From: Ascarosepion bandense
Taxonomy: Eukaryota > Mollusca > Cephalopoda > Sepiida > Sepiidae
DNA: 64,000 nucleotides
Reading direction: 5' to 3'
Assembly: GCA_037127315.1 (NCBI GenBank)
Contig: JBBBDQ010001454.1
Coordinates: forward strand, 677,501 to 741,500
Both the position numbers and the translations under genes were made by a program. Shown here in pieces: positions 22,230 through 34,908 of this stretch (positions are counted from its first letter, which is position 1; each line of letters begins with the position of its first letter). A model generated the notes under the pieces. The model ran no database searches, was not told the origin of the DNA, and saw only the letters and a list, made by a program, of their open reading frames with translations.

Positions 22230-23901
22230 ATGGGCTTTAGCGTGTTATATACAATGTAAACATGCACCAGTAGCCAAGAGTGTTCATTAATGAATAAATG
22301 ATGCATAAATCTGTGAGTAGCTACTGTTTTTTAAAATCTACCATTTCTCCATTCTGCTCAATCAACATGCAAGAGCCTAAATAGTCCTAAGCACACAAAT
22401 ATTTAATATTTTGACATTAAAACTTCTGCATATAAAAAAAATTTTTATATTTTATGAAACCTTGTTGTTCAGTTTTTGATTTTCAATTTCACAAAATTTG
22501 TGGAAGTTTAAATAAAGATGCTTAAAAATTAAAATCTCCACAGAATAATTCCTATGTTTTTATTAAGAGTTGTGCTGAACACAAAGAAACCTGTTTATTT
22601 TGCTTTTGATGACAACAAATATTGTTTCTGTATATGATGGCTAAACAAATATTCAGATTTTTTAGTTAGGTTCACTTGACAAACTACATTATAAAGAGGA
22701 AAGCATGTTAAAATCTCATTCTTTAGTTAATTTAAATGTTAAAAAAAAGATGAAAGTAATAAAAGATACATTTGTAGGGAATCAGTATTTTATGAACAAA
22801 CATGGTTATCAACTATTGATGTGTTAAAAATACAGTTTGCAGAGATGCTTTAATTCTTGAGAAACAACCATTTTTGTCAGTAGGTCAAAGGTGATTAAAA
22901 CTAATCATTTTTACAAATATTTTTCATAATAAATAATAAACTTTCATCATATTTAATTGCTATCAATGTTATCCTTTATAAAAGAAACTTTTATGAAATG
23001 ACTCGTACAGATGTTAATGGTTCAAAAAAGTGTATCTATATGATTTTAGGTTCTGCTTAGTATTGTCTGCAAAATCTGGAATAACCACAGATAATTTTGC
23101 CCATTTTCTCTAATTGTGTTCAATTTCGAAGCACTTGCAATTGGAATTATCAGTGCACTTTCTGACGACGTGCTTCACTTCCCTTGTGTAAAGAGCAGCT
23201 AGAAGGAAAAGATTCATCACAGTTGTCAATGTATTCTCACTACTGGCAGCTTATTTCATGCCCAATTTATTCAATTAATTGTCTCTTGAGAAGAAATTCT
23301 CTCTCATTTTTGTTTTTCTTCTCCAAGTATTCTACTCTTCTGTCAAAAGATAGTTTAGTGCTGTCGTTTTATATGTGAGCTGTGCACAAACTATTTAAAA
23401 AATGGAATTAATCCAAAAGAGAAGAAAAACAACTTTAAAAATCCTCCAAAACCAATATTTAAATATCCTCACTTAGAAATCGAGACTGTGCTAAAAGCAC
23501 TTACATTCTATATGAAGATTTTTCTTCTATGTTTATTTCAAATCAAATACATGTGATGATGGGAAGATTTGTAAATATAAACTATTTCAGGAAAAGAAAC
23601 AAAATTGGCTTGCATTGATCCAAGTCATTTTGTGTGGGTGTAGGAAGGGAGAAGATGTTACTTCAAATTTGGGGAAATAACCATGAAAAAATGACTGTAA
23701 TAATTTGTGTGCACTCCTCTGAAGTTGTCACATTGTCTACTGTTTGTACACTTGTTTTTTTAGAAAGCATCTCATAGACATATGAAATTTTGATGGAACA
23801 TTTTCATCTTAACCAAGAAATAATTGCCAAAAAGAATTGTTATGCTTGATCATTTGATCAGATTTTGGCAATGTATATAAAATAAAAACCTTTGTGTGTG
23901 T

Positions 23902-23905
<4 letters not shown>
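22230..23905. other. AT-rich intronic sequence, nothing recognised
   Basis: I see no exon with splice signals, repeat family or RNA gene. Confidence 0.45.

Positions 23906-23945
<40 letters not shown>
23905..23945. repeat. (AT)n microsatellite
   Basis: A short GT run is followed by TA repeats. Confidence 0.95.
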
Positions 23946-23949
<4 letters not shown>

Positions 23950-24099
23950 ATTTTATAACAGATTTCTGATTATTAGTTTGGATGATACATATTTCACCGC
24001 TTTGGTGATCTTAGCGTGACTCTTCAGATCCAAATGGTACAGCAATGGGTAATTGAAATATCACCCCACTAAAAAAAAACCAAAAATTTCTTCACTTTT

Positions 24100-24560
24100 A
24101 TTTGATTTTCCGTAGATGCCCACACATCCATATTAGGACGGACATTTGTAACATTTATACACGAAAAGGTTCTCATTCATTTGAGTCCCGCAGAAAGGAT
24201 ATGGGAGGGTTGATGGTTGATATGTGCGAGGAAGGGAGAAAGTTAAACCTAGAAAAGGAAAAAAGGAGAAAAGAAAAAAGAAAATGGGTGACCCGGCCAG
24301 AGGAAGGAGAAAGAAAAACTGGAGAAAGAAAAAGGGGGAGAGCAGATAAGGTCAGAATGGAAGGTGAGGTGCGAGAAAGGGAGCGGGGAGAAGAGGCGCA
24401 ATAAAGATGTAGCGAATAGATACAAATCTATGCAATACTGCATCACAGATGAATATTGACGCCACTTCTCCTGACCACGTCTCATAGTCCCCACCCGTTC
24501 TCATAGAAAGCAATGGGAAAAATTTACCTATGAAACTTAATTTCAGACACATTGGGATAT
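24100..24560. other. GC-richer block with a homopurine tract
   Basis: Between about 24225 and 24400 the plus strand is nearly all A and G, with many GGAGAAAG and GAAAAAGG words. The frame 24102-24404 encodes mostly Arg, Lys, Glu and Gly and its complement mostly Ser, Phe and Pro, which is what such a tract gives by chance. The block from 24400 to 24560 is less biased and does not match a repeat that I know. Confidence 0.5.
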
Positions 24561-24714
24561 ATTTGTGGTACGCAAAACATCTGTCATAATTTTAATGCAA
24601 TTTGAAACTATAATTGCCTTCGTTATACCTTAAAAGTTGATTCTAATTTAAACTAATTTTAAAAACAAATTGAAAATATCAAAATTAAATTTAACTATTT
24701 CAATGGTAATAGTG

Positions 24715-24830
24715 TGAGACCCGAATGCTAATCTAGTTGCATGCATAAATTCATGTGGTCAGGGCATCAGGGGTAGAAGCTCATCAGAGCAATTACCATG
24801 AAAATATTTGTAGAAAAAACAGTGAAGGCA
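24715..24830 (-). mobile_element. Jockey-like LINE, short decayed fragment
   Basis: The plus strand shares GCTAATCTAGT, ATTCATGTGG-like, AGAAGCTCATC and ACCATGAAAATATTTGTAGA with 17480-17585 of the large LINE. These encode the LFYKYFHGFCPDELRS region on the minus strand. There is no open frame. Confidence 0.55.
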
Positions 24831-24839
24831 TTTGTCAGA

Positions 24840-26050
24840 CACAAATGAATAAACCTATTCAAATCATAATTCACAAAAACCAGCTACAGACGTATTTATA
24901 CGTACATTTTGATTCATTTAATGCCCTTCTGTGCCTGAAATGAGTCCAATTGTCAACTCATACAATTGGTAGAAATATTAGCCACTATTTGGGTACTTCA
25001 AAGTAGTTCTATATTTTAGTTACTATATTAAAAACAGATAAAAAGAAGTTGTCAGAAAATTGTTTTTACCAAAATAATTGGTAGAGAAGGGGTTAATATT
25101 TTTTAATTCAGTGTACAAAAATAAATTATAAATTTAATACAACCAACTTAATCACATTCAGTAACTCTCCTCTGTCAACTAGTGTTTGGAAAAAAGTAAG
25201 TGCATATGTTGGCTTGACAACCACAACATTATGAAGACATCTTACACTTCATTTGTCATATAGAAGTTTTATCACCCAACATTTAAAGACACATTACTGT
25301 TCACTTTCACAATACAAGAAAATACTTGTTGGCAACACCATGAAAATAATAAACTAAAACTTCAAATTCTCAAGGCCTTTAATATCAAAAGCAGCCAACC
25401 AACACTGAACCAGACTTATTATGAGTGTAGTGACAATGTGTTAAAATGCATATAACAAACATTTAATGTAAATTTCCATGCTACCAATTTCTGGTCAATT
25501 CTTTTATATTGGGGTGCTTGCTTTGCAGAAAATTGCATAGCTACAATGGATAAAATTTTTAAATAATTATAATTGAGCATATTCACATGTATTTTTAAAA
25601 ATCACAATCATAACGGAATGCAGATTTTATCACAGTTACTATAAGTTTGTCTTTGTAATTTACCTAGGAGAGAGTGAAAGTACTTGGATAAGGAAAAAAT
25701 CTTTGATATTTTCCTTGATGAGTTTTATCTTAACATCAAGAAACTGATTAGAGAACTGGAAAAGGTCATTATAAAAAGAGACACATTATTTTTCTACATT
25801 GTTCAAAAGTTTGTTCATTTGTTTATGTTTACCCAATCACAACAATTTTGACCTCTTCAAATCTCAGCTTTACCATTATTTTTCTTTCAAAATTTTAAGA
25901 ACTTTCTTCCACTCATGCAACACCACACAGTAACCCTTTGTCTTGAGTGGCTATTGGGGCTTGTATTGGGTGAACACTACTAAAACAAAAACGAATTAAA
26001 CGTGTTGAAATATATATATAAAGTTATCACACATAAAATGTCACACATTT
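24840..26050. other. AT-rich intronic sequence, nothing recognised
   Basis: No supported exon, RNA gene or repeat was seen. Confidence 0.45.
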
Positions 26051-26059
26051 TATTGCAAA

Positions 26060-26420
26060 TAAAGTACTTATGAAATGTTAAATAACTATTTAGTTAAAAT
26101 AAGCACCATTTTGATGAATGACTGTTTCCCAGTGTACCTCTAAATTCTTGATCCCATCTTTAAAAAATTCTCATCCCTTGATGTGATAAGTACTTCAAAT
26201 GCTTTGATTATCTCTTCCTTATTTGAAAGTGTTTTATATCATATGAAAAGCTCAAAATGCTTAATTGATTATCAGTAGGAAAAATAACATGTGAATATAG
26301 AGGATGCTGCAAAATGTCATAATTTAAGTTATGCAATTATTGGACAGTTGATCAAGAAGAGTGATGTTCAGCAAAATTGGGTGAGCCCTATTTATGAGTC
26401 TAGGAGATTTTTTTAAAAAA
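26060..26420 (-). mobile_element. Mariner-type transposase C-terminal relic
   Basis: On the minus strand a decayed frame gives DILQHPLYSHVIFPTDNQLS, matching the HPPYSPDxAPxDYHLF motif around the last catalytic residue of mariner transposases. After two frame changes DGIKNLEVHWETVIHQNGAY and FN-stop follow. The latter is the typical GIxxLxxRWxKVIxxNGxYF C terminus. The SPD residues are replaced (SHV), so it is long dead. The N-terminal two thirds are absent. Confidence 0.65.
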
Positions 26421-26429
26421 ATGTTGTGC

Positions 26430-29030
26430 ATACACTTAATTTCTCTACAATATAAGATTGCTGTTAGTGTTTTCCTTTAAGGCAATAATGAATAACTCCT
26501 TTGAAAGACTAAATACAGTAACCATTAACTTTTTAGGGTGCAGTGAAGGTTTTGGGTAACTTTTTTCTGTATGATTTGCTTGCAGTTGACCACTTGCCTA
26601 CTCTCTTAATGTTGACAAAGAATAGTCATTTCTTATCACATGTAATGATTCAATGCAAAAATTTATTTTTTCCAATTTGTATGTATACAATAAAATTATT
26701 CGGCATTATTTAATTGTAATCATTTTCATTGGGGCTTATGAGTAACAATTTATTGAAAGAAAAAGTCAGGAAAAAGTCAAATTTTATTTGTTATATACTA
26801 AGGAGATTACTTTGTTAGATGACCAGATCAACAACCAAACAAAAACATGCATCATTTTCTGTGTGACATATGTGTGTCTGAAATTGGGATTTTTTTCACC
26901 TTTTGAACTTGTTATAAGCTTTCTGTTTATTTTTTTACTTTCTTTTATAAAAAAAAGGAAACCATATCTTTTATCCTCTTCTAAATCCAGAAAAGTACAC
27001 CTGCACACATTGTATAATATCCTCTTATGATACTTCGAACTTTTGCAGACTTGCACAATACCATTCTTATTACTTACTAATCCTTGATATGTCAAGGCAT
27101 GTCATGATTACTGAACAAGCCATATGTCTTTGGCAAGGCCTTCAACACAAAAATTGCTTTATGACCTACATTTTGCTTTCATTATTTTATCATAGTTTAT
27201 TAAGCAGTGGTTGTTTATGAACCCTTTAAAAATATTACAAACCTGAGCCTATTTTAGAATGAAACAATCAGGTGATAATTTTTGGAAGCTTGAGAATGTC
27301 GATCTCTCATATCTTGCATAATGCTGAATTTTTATCAATGATTTTATATGCAGCTTGGGTGATTGATTACAGATTGGGTGATTGTTTACAGGTTGGGTGA
27401 TTGATTACAGGTAATTCTGACAAGTGACAAGTTATAGTGGAAACCGTTAGAAATTTGGATTCTTACAATTTTTAATTTGCGTTTTATTCTATTGCATTAT
27501 TTGATCTTAAACGTGAAAAATAGTTTTTGAATCATTGAAATATATTAACATTACCATTTTTTGTATAGTGAATTTCAAATTGGGAGTATGGTAATTTTCT
27601 TTGTTTTCTTCTAAAATACTTATAATCATTGATTAAAGGTTCTCTTCAGAAAATAAAAAGAGCAAACTGAAAAAAGAAAAGTTAAATATGGTTTCTTTTC
27701 TTTTTAATTAAAACCAAGAAAATAGATGTTTTTTAAGTTTTTGTTTTAAGGCAGCTTTTAAAATTGAAAGAAATTATAAAATCTTTTAATGTTCTAAAGG
27801 AAAAAAATAAAGAAATTCTTTCTAAAATTTAAATGTCAGATTAAAAAGTATTTTAAAGATTTTTCACTGACACCGAGAAAAGTAAATTAATTAATGAAGC
27901 AAAGAAAATGTGTAAAACCAAATTGACAAAAATTTTTATAAGAAAGGATCAATCAAAATTGATTATTAAAAAATGATTGAAAAAATTTATGAATTAAATA
28001 AAGTGACTAAAAATAATAAAAATTACCAAAAAAAGATGAAATAATAAAATATTAAATAGACAAAAACCTGATCGAAATTACAAATGTAAAACTTTTAATC
28101 TTAAAAAAAAATGGTAAGCACATTTAATAGAAATATGCAAATAAAATGGAAAAAGGTTAAAAATGGTAGTATCTTGTAATATTTTAGCATTTTTTGCACT
28201 GGGTTTAATTGATGATTGATTCTCTTGTTTTTCACTTTTACTCTCTTTTCCTTAACATATCTAATTATTGTAATTGCATTACAATTTTTAAAATTTTAGC
28301 TTTACTTGGTTTTATAAATTCAATTAACTTGGTTCCTATTGATTAAATTCCAAAAACAGTCATTTTAAAATGATGGGTTTTTGCACTAGTTGCTCATTAG
28401 TTGCAATCTGAGTACACTGCAAAGCAGTTATATGCTATTTGTTTACAGATAAGTTGCATCACCTCTTACATGTATTAAGTGTTTTTCTTTGGTATTTCCT
28501 GGACAACGTTTTTATTGATTAAAAATATTTAAATATGCCGCATTGAAGTTCTTTTCCCAACAAAATGTTTGAATATTTACAAGTTAGTAACAATATGTTA
28601 TAGATTTAATAACAGATTCTATTCATGTACAAGAACTGATGGATTGTTCAGTGACAGCTCTCATGGATAGGTTCATAATTTGTTACAATACGTTCTGCTA
28701 TTTTGCTGCTGATTGGTCATGTTGAGTATTCATTGTCTTAAAATGGCATTTGACTAGACTTGAAATAGGAGTGTCACTTAAAAACATGTTTGGCCTAAAG
28801 AATGTTCACCAAAAGATTGACAAAGCATTTTCAGAGCCTTGAAAACAGATTTGCTAAGTTTCTCCTAAAGTTTGATGCTGAGACATTTCTTGAAAGCTTC
28901 AAACATCATAAAGATCAGAGTTATTCCAACACTTACAAAAAACATTGTATAGTAATTTAACACAACTAGAAAGATGCTGAGGATACCATAGACCAATCAT
29001 GTGAGCAATGACAATGTTTTAGAGAAAATA
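26430..29030. other. AT-rich intronic sequence, largely unrecognised
   Basis: Apart from a three-copy 19-bp repeat at 27355-27411, I recognise nothing. The region from 27420 to 28300 is especially AT-rich. Confidence 0.45.
27355..27411. repeat. 19-bp tandem repeat, three copies
   Basis: Units beginning TTGGGTGATTGATTACAG start at 27355, 27374 and 27393, with one or two differences between units. Confidence 0.9.
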
Positions 29031-29034
29031 GAAA

Positions 29035-29215
29035 CAAAAAGCAAACTTATACACTATTTACATTATTCAAACTGTTGGCCTCATTTTGGCTGCCATTTGT
29101 CTAACATTTCGGCCATTGTATGCACTGACCTTCTTCAGGTGCTAGGAATTTCAAATTGAACCCTTCTTTATGATCATTGGGGTATATCATTCTCATTCCT
29201 TTTCCACTGCCTACA
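29035..29215 (-). mobile_element. SINE family B fragment
   Basis: In reverse it carries the family B blocks: ATTCAAACTGTTGGCCTCAT, ACATTTCGGCCATTGTATG, CCTTCTTCAGGTGCTAGGAA, and GGGTATATCATTCTCATTCC. It is the inverted partner of the copy at 29940-30190. Confidence 0.7.
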
Positions 29216-29222
29216 ACATTGG

Positions 29223-29840
29223 GCAAAAGTCATAAGTGGCAATCCAGAGACATATGAACAGGAAATGGTCAGTATAAGCAGTACCCTACAATGTAACAAT
29301 TATCCAGGGTACATGACAACAACTCCAATAAACATAGAAGGGAGGGTGCATGAGGATAACAACTCTCCGAAAATAGCCTTGGTCTGCCTACAAAGGATCT
29401 GTGGTCCATATAACATCAGGATGGTCTTCAGAAGTGGTTCTACAGTTTGCAGGTACCTCTCCCGAGTAAGACCAACAACAGAGGAGGACATGACTAAGGA
29501 CTGCGTGTACATCATTCCATGTAGTTGTGGAAAGAAATATAAAAGAGAAACAGGCTGCCCTCTTAATGTAAGGCTACAAGAACATTGCAAGGCCATAACA
29601 CAAGGGGAGTTAGTAAAATCAGGTGTAGCTAACCATATATGGAGGGAAAAAGGGGATCACTGCCCCTTATGGGATGAACTTGAAAAATAGATAGAGAACG
29701 CCACGTAAACTTAAGAAATCAGCACATATGCTAGGCTACAAAAATCTCTTAAGCTGACAAAGCATAGTGATGAATACAAAATGGGAACCGGTAAAACAGA
29801 GTGCCAGAGAAAATCATTTGTGTCAAAAATTGCAATATGA
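29223..29840 (+). pseudogene. Penelope-like element, C-terminal GIY-YIG endonuclease fragment
   Basis: The frame 29265-29690 ends with CVYIIPCSCGKKYKRETGCP, LNVRLQEHCKA, then GVANHIWREKGDHCPLWDE. This is the GIY-YIG nuclease domain of Penelope-like retroelements, where VY..IPC..C...Y.GET...L..RL.EH and A.H.W are conserved. The usual Gly in YIGET is replaced (YKRET). The stop after LEK is premature; the family sequence appears to continue in other frames to about 29800. The reverse transcriptase is absent. It sits between two inverted family B SINEs. Confidence 0.75.
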
Positions 29841-29939
29841 GTTCTGGTAAAATATACTAAAGAAAACCATGGACATCAAAAAATTGCAATATGAACTCTA
29901 GTAAAAAAATTGTTACTGAACATTAGGTTTATAAGTCTT

Positions 29940-30190
29940 AGAAATTCAATTGTTATGGACAACATGGTCCAGTGGATATAGATGTTGGTTCGTTCCAGTG
30001 ACTTGAGAGTTGTGAATTCAATACCAGGCTACAGCAATGGTGAACAAGCAACTTGGAGAGTCAAGTTAGAGGGGGATAACTTATGACTACGAAAAGAGGT
30101 TTTGCACAAGGAATGAGAATGATATACCCCAGTGATCGTAATAATGGGTTTGGTTGAAAATTCCTAGCACCTTCATGGCTTCTAGGATGT
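29940..30190 (+). mobile_element. SINE family B, 5' and central part
   Basis: The head has TGGTCCAGTGGATATAGATG as an A-box-like segment and GTGAATTCAATACCAGGC as a B-box-like segment. The body continues with AATGAGAATGATATACCCC and GTTGAAAATTCCTAGCACC, then departs from the family near 30170. Confidence 0.75.
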
Positions 30191-30330
30191 ACATAACACA
30201 CTGGGATGTTATGATGCTTTCAGGTTATCATCATTTAATAAAGAATTTTCTTAATGTATATGTAGTTTAATTAAGATTTATTATCTGGGGAAAAAAAGAC
30301 ATTTTTTTTAAATATTAATTTTCAGCAGCA

Positions 30331-30332
<2 letters not shown>

Positions 30333-30369
<37 letters not shown>
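30333..30369. repeat. (AT)n microsatellite
   Basis: A pure TA run. Confidence 0.95.
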
Positions 30370-30371
<2 letters not shown>

Positions 30372-30556
30372 ATTACAAAATAGATTAACTCTAACATTTT
30401 TTTTATTTAAAATAAGGTTTAAACAAAAAAAATTAAAAATATATATACACACACATTAGGAGGAAACCAGTGCCTCAAAGAAAACCTACTCAGAATCCAA
30501 CACTGGGGGGAAAAAAGTGTTCAATGCTTTGCATTGAGGCAGGACATAGTATTTAT

Positions 30557-30661
30557 AAACTGATTCCCTCAAAACTGACAAACCACAACTATAAGTTTTC
30601 ATGCATGTATGGGTAATCTTCAGGCAGTTGAACCTATTGGTCATGTTCTAGCGGAATCAGT
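30557..30661. repeat. Small inverted repeat
   Basis: AAACTGATTCC at 30557 and its complement GGAATCAGTTT at 30651 enclose about 83 bp. A compound microsatellite starts right after the second arm. Confidence 0.5.
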
Positions 30662-30662
30662 T

Positions 30663-30734
<72 letters not shown>
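30662..30734. repeat. Compound (TA)n(CA)n(TA)n(CA)n microsatellite
   Basis: The TA and CA runs alternate twice. Confidence 0.95.
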
Positions 30735-30937
30735 TAATACTAGGTCTGTAGAACAACTTTCATGCACTATGCAATCATCACATGCATATTATGATTTTAC
30801 CATTCTGGACTATAATCATGCTATAGATGGTGGATAATATGTATGTTTATTAACACGTACTTAATAACTCTGTTATATTACATTGAGCACTGTTTAATAA
30901 ACACTAGAAAAATATTTATATATGTATATTTATTGAT

Positions 30938-31048
30938 ATGTGTGTGTGTGTGTGTATATGTATGGATACGCACATATACATGCACAAAAAAAAACCATAT
31001 TTACATATACCTTTTTGTGTGTGTATATACACACACACACACACACAA
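30938..31048. repeat. GT and CA microsatellites
   Basis: A GT run at 30938-30956 and a GT-TA-CA stretch at 31016-31048 lie close together. Frames across them are artefacts. Confidence 0.9.
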
Positions 31049-31059
31049 ATAATTTTTTT

Positions 31060-32900
31060 TTTTTTATATATGGTAGAAATTTCCCTTTTTAACTCAGAAT
31101 CCTCCTGTGCATTTTTTTATGGCATTTTGAAAATATTTTCTCTAAAGTTTGTGATAAGCAAAATTTGTAAAAGTTTTTAAAACATTTTTATATTGTTTAT
31201 CTAAGACTTTCACAAAACATTAACCTGGACTTGTATATATAACATGGAATATTAATTGATAATTTAATCTAAATGCATGATCTGAAATTAAGCTACCCAT
31301 GAGTATTTGCTCACAAAAATGTAATATTGATTAGCTCTTATAATAGAAATTTAGACAGGGAAACAAGCAAAAGAGATAATCAATAGTGTAAGAACTCTCA
31401 CACTTTATTACTCTACTAGGATGATGTGATTTGTAATGGTGATTGTAATCTTATAAAAACTCTATCAATTTCCTTGCCAATAAAAATGAAAGAATAAAAA
31501 GATTTTTCTCACAAAACTAAATTTTATTATATGTTATGTACGTCATGTGAGAATTTGAAACAGCAAAACCTGTTTTGGTTGGTTATACATTTTGCGACAT
31601 TAATGTTTGTTTATCAAAATGCTTGATTTCAAAACATCGGCATTATTATTTGAGATTTAAAATTTTCTTTTCCTGTACATTTTGTGAATTTTATATGCAA
31701 TTTTATAAATTTTCTTTAAGATTTTCATAAATCAACATTTGTTTAACTATTTTCAAAAATATGACAAAAAATTATTTTTAATGCATTTTGCACATACCTG
31801 TTACAAATTTGCAAATTTTGTGTAAAGAACTCCCCTTTCTGTCAAAACTGACATAGAAAAAAGGTAAATATGAAAATGTGTGAATGGAAATATGTTTCAC
31901 TTTTTTCTTTTTTTTTTTTTTTAAAGCAAAGTACTTCTGGCTAAAAATATATTTTACAAAGTATGGCAATAGGAATGTAATGTACTAACTTTTTATTTAT
32001 CACTGTCATCAAAATTTTCCTGTGAGTTTCATGTGAAAATAAAAAATATTTTAGCTCTGAAAAAATTAGTTGTACAAAATATGTCAATTCAAATATTTCA
32101 GTTTTAACAAAATTAGTAAAATGATTTAGTCATTTTTCTTTAATCCTAATCATATTTTTTTCTGTTTTAGTTTTACTTCAATTTAGATTCCTTTACATAT
32201 AAGAAAAAAAAAAGAAAAATTTCTTTTTCTAATCTAGAAACATTTTGAAAGTGACAATTTATTAAGGCAAAAATAAATAAGACTAAAAAGGATGTTGAGC
32301 TCCATCAATTTTAATGTCTGTTCATTCTTTCTTTCTCTTGTCTTGATTTTTCTCTCCAGCTTTCTAAATCTCTATGGATCCTTCTTGACTGTGCACAGCT
32401 GGAATTTTGTTTCACATGCTGGAAGAAATAAATTCATCCCAACTGTCATTTTGTTTCATTTTCAATGCTATGTATCTTAGCAACCATTTGCTTAAAGTTA
32501 ATAAAAGTAGTGACTGGCATTATTTCCTCTGAAATCATTTTATGGAAAGATATCCTATAAAATTTCTGTATCTGGATATATGAAAAAAAGGAAAGGTAAA
32601 TGTCTATTGCCTTGTTATATTTCAGTATTAATACCATGGATAGGTTTCTGAGAACTGCCAGCCCTGCTTGGGGTGGAGGTGGGGGGGGATCTTGAAACTG
32701 ACATTGTGGTACTAGTTTTTCAATTTGTCTATTGACTTTAATAGATGTCAAAATTTAAATGAACACTTTTAAAAAGAGTAATTTCTCTTTCTCTCTTTTT
32801 AAAACATTTTTTTAGGTTAAAATGTGAATTCATAAAATTTTTTCTTTTTTAAAACATCCTTAAAAATAAAAAAAAAATTTATATACATGCTCATACATAT
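31060..32900. other. AT-rich intronic sequence, nothing recognised
   Basis: I checked the pyrimidine tract and AG near 32358 as a possible exon start; the following frame is not recognisable and lacks a convincing donor. Nothing else was supported. Confidence 0.45.
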
Positions 32901-32917
32901 ACTCACATATTTTCAAA

Positions 32918-32924
32918 ATGTGTT

Positions 32925-32988
<64 letters not shown>
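32918..32988. repeat. (GT)n(AT)n(AC)n palindromic microsatellite
   Basis: GT, then AT, then AC repeats form a self-complementary block of about 70 bp. It abuts the left end of a mariner fragment. Confidence 0.9.
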
Positions 32989-32989
<1 letters not shown>

Positions 32990-33697
32990 GACAGTATAGT
33001 AGAGGCGCAGTTGAGCACCATCTATGAGAAAAGAAGAGACTTATGATGAAATTCACTCTGCCAGAAATTTGGAAACTGCATGCTGTACTGCTTAGCATTT
33101 GCACCAGAAGCTCAAATATTAACATTTCAGTGTTTGGGTGTCAATCTGAAGACATTGCAGAAGATTCAGAAAGAGTTGGATGAGTCTAATGGTAATCAGG
33201 AAGGTGTTTGGAGTGATTATGACATAGTGCCTTGAGGAATTAATGTTGCCCTAGGTCAAGAGGATGGCTGCTGTAAGACCCTATATCTGGCAACAGGACT
33301 CTGCACGATGCCACACAAGCAGGAGAACCCAGTCATGGCTGTCAGACAATTTCTGCTACCACATCACATCTGGCCACCTAACTCTCCAGACTGTAACCAC
33401 CTTGATTAATATGTGTGGAGTGCATTTGAGTGAGAGACTAACAAAACTCCTTGTAACACTAAAGATAAACTAAATACAAGGATTATGGCAACATTCACCA
33501 ACTTAAACAAGGAGACCATCCAGAAAAGACGCAGGAGATTCTGAAGTCATCTGGAAAACATGGTTGAAGTCAATGGCAATTTTATTGAATAAATTTATTC
33601 TTTAGTATTCAAGACATTTTTGTGTAATTTTGGTAAATGTAGGTGTTATTTTTATTTGACAGTTTGACTAGATGTCAGTTTATCTATTGCACCCTAA
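32989..33697 (+). mobile_element. Mariner-family transposon, internally deleted copy
   Basis: One frame near 33150-33230 gives VNLKTLQKIQKELDESNGNQ, a helix-turn-helix segment of the N-terminal DNA-binding domain. After a gap of the transposase core, the frame near 33280 gives RPYIWQQDSARCHTSRRTQS and WLSDNFCYHITSGH, which contains the second catalytic Asp (QDSARCH). The C-terminal remainder is frame-shifted. The right end (about 33678-33697) has the TATCTATTGCACCCT terminal repeat also seen at 51019. The first catalytic region is missing. It belongs to the same family as 50287-51019. Confidence 0.75.
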
Positions 33698-33709
33698 TTA
33701 AAAGAAAAA

Positions 33710-33779
33710 ATTAAATTTATAATCTCATTTTATTCAAAACATAAATCAATCTTAATCTGAAATAATTTCAATAGTAATT

Positions 33780-33814
<35 letters not shown>

Positions 33815-34870
33815 CCTTTGAGATTTGAAAAAGAATTCACTTGGTCAGCGATTGAGAGCAAGGGAAAATTTATTCACCCCAAAATCATTTTACTTGACCG
33901 ACTTCATTTTCTTAATAGTTGCCTTACATAAACATTGCATGAATTGCTAACGGAAAACAAAAAATTAAATTTTAATTAAAATTTTGAATGTGTTAGAAAG
34001 GATTTTAAATTTTTTAGAAAATAACAAAATTTGATTACTCCTTTAATATTAGCATAAACATTTTGATGATAAAACTTTGTTTTTATTAAGTTTGGGCCTT
34101 TTAACATCATGATATGCTGTTTTTTTTTTTTTTGTTTATATTTTTGGCAATTGAGTGGAGGTACCTAAATTCGTAGTTTCCTTCTTTTGTTTGACTACAA
34201 CCTCCATCTCATAGATGATAAAAAAATAACAAATCTGATTTTCTCAACAATTTTTATAAAAAATTACTTGTATAATTTGTTTTTTTATGTGTGGTTGAAA
34301 AAAATATGCAGATTTACTTTTTCTTTCTTTCAAATGTTTGTTTTTACTTTTTGTAAGCGAGGAGGAGATATAGGATAATATTTTTCCAAATGAGTTTTTA
34401 AAACTCTGTTGGCGTCTTTAATCTGGGTGACACAGACATTTTGGCTTCATTCTGGAAATGTTAATTAAATGAATGTTTACACTGATGGGGACAATAAAAG
34501 CCAAGAGTTCAATAATGTCATTGTAGGTCATTCTAAGTAATTTGTGAATCTTCAATGGCATACTTTTGGGTTGTAAATGGAATTAGATTTCCTTTTTCGA
34601 TATTTGAAGATTTTTAATCAACTATGGACAAACACATTCATAAAGGATTGAACTGTATCACTTCATGTCCATGAACTTGCCTGACCTTTGTTCTAAACTG
34701 ATGAATATTCATGAGCAAACCCTATGCCAAAAATTTTGAAAAACTAATAACACATTTGTTCTTATATATAAATACTTGTCACAAAATAAAAACCTTACAC
34801 TTGCCTTGACAAAGTCAACAGAACAAAATATATTGGCTAAAATAAGTTTACCTTTTGTCTTTTTCACACC

Positions 34871-34908
<38 letters not shown>

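Noticed and set aside
24102..24404. Highly charged 100-codon frame
   Set aside because: Its composition (Arg, Lys, Glu, Gly) is what a homopurine tract gives in any frame; no splice sites or homology.
30843..31180. Open frames with Cys-Val and His-Thr repeats
   Set aside because: They are translated GT and CA microsatellites.
32292..32480. Possible exon after TTTTTCTCTCCAG near 32358
   Set aside because: The following frame is unrecognisable and lacks a convincing donor.
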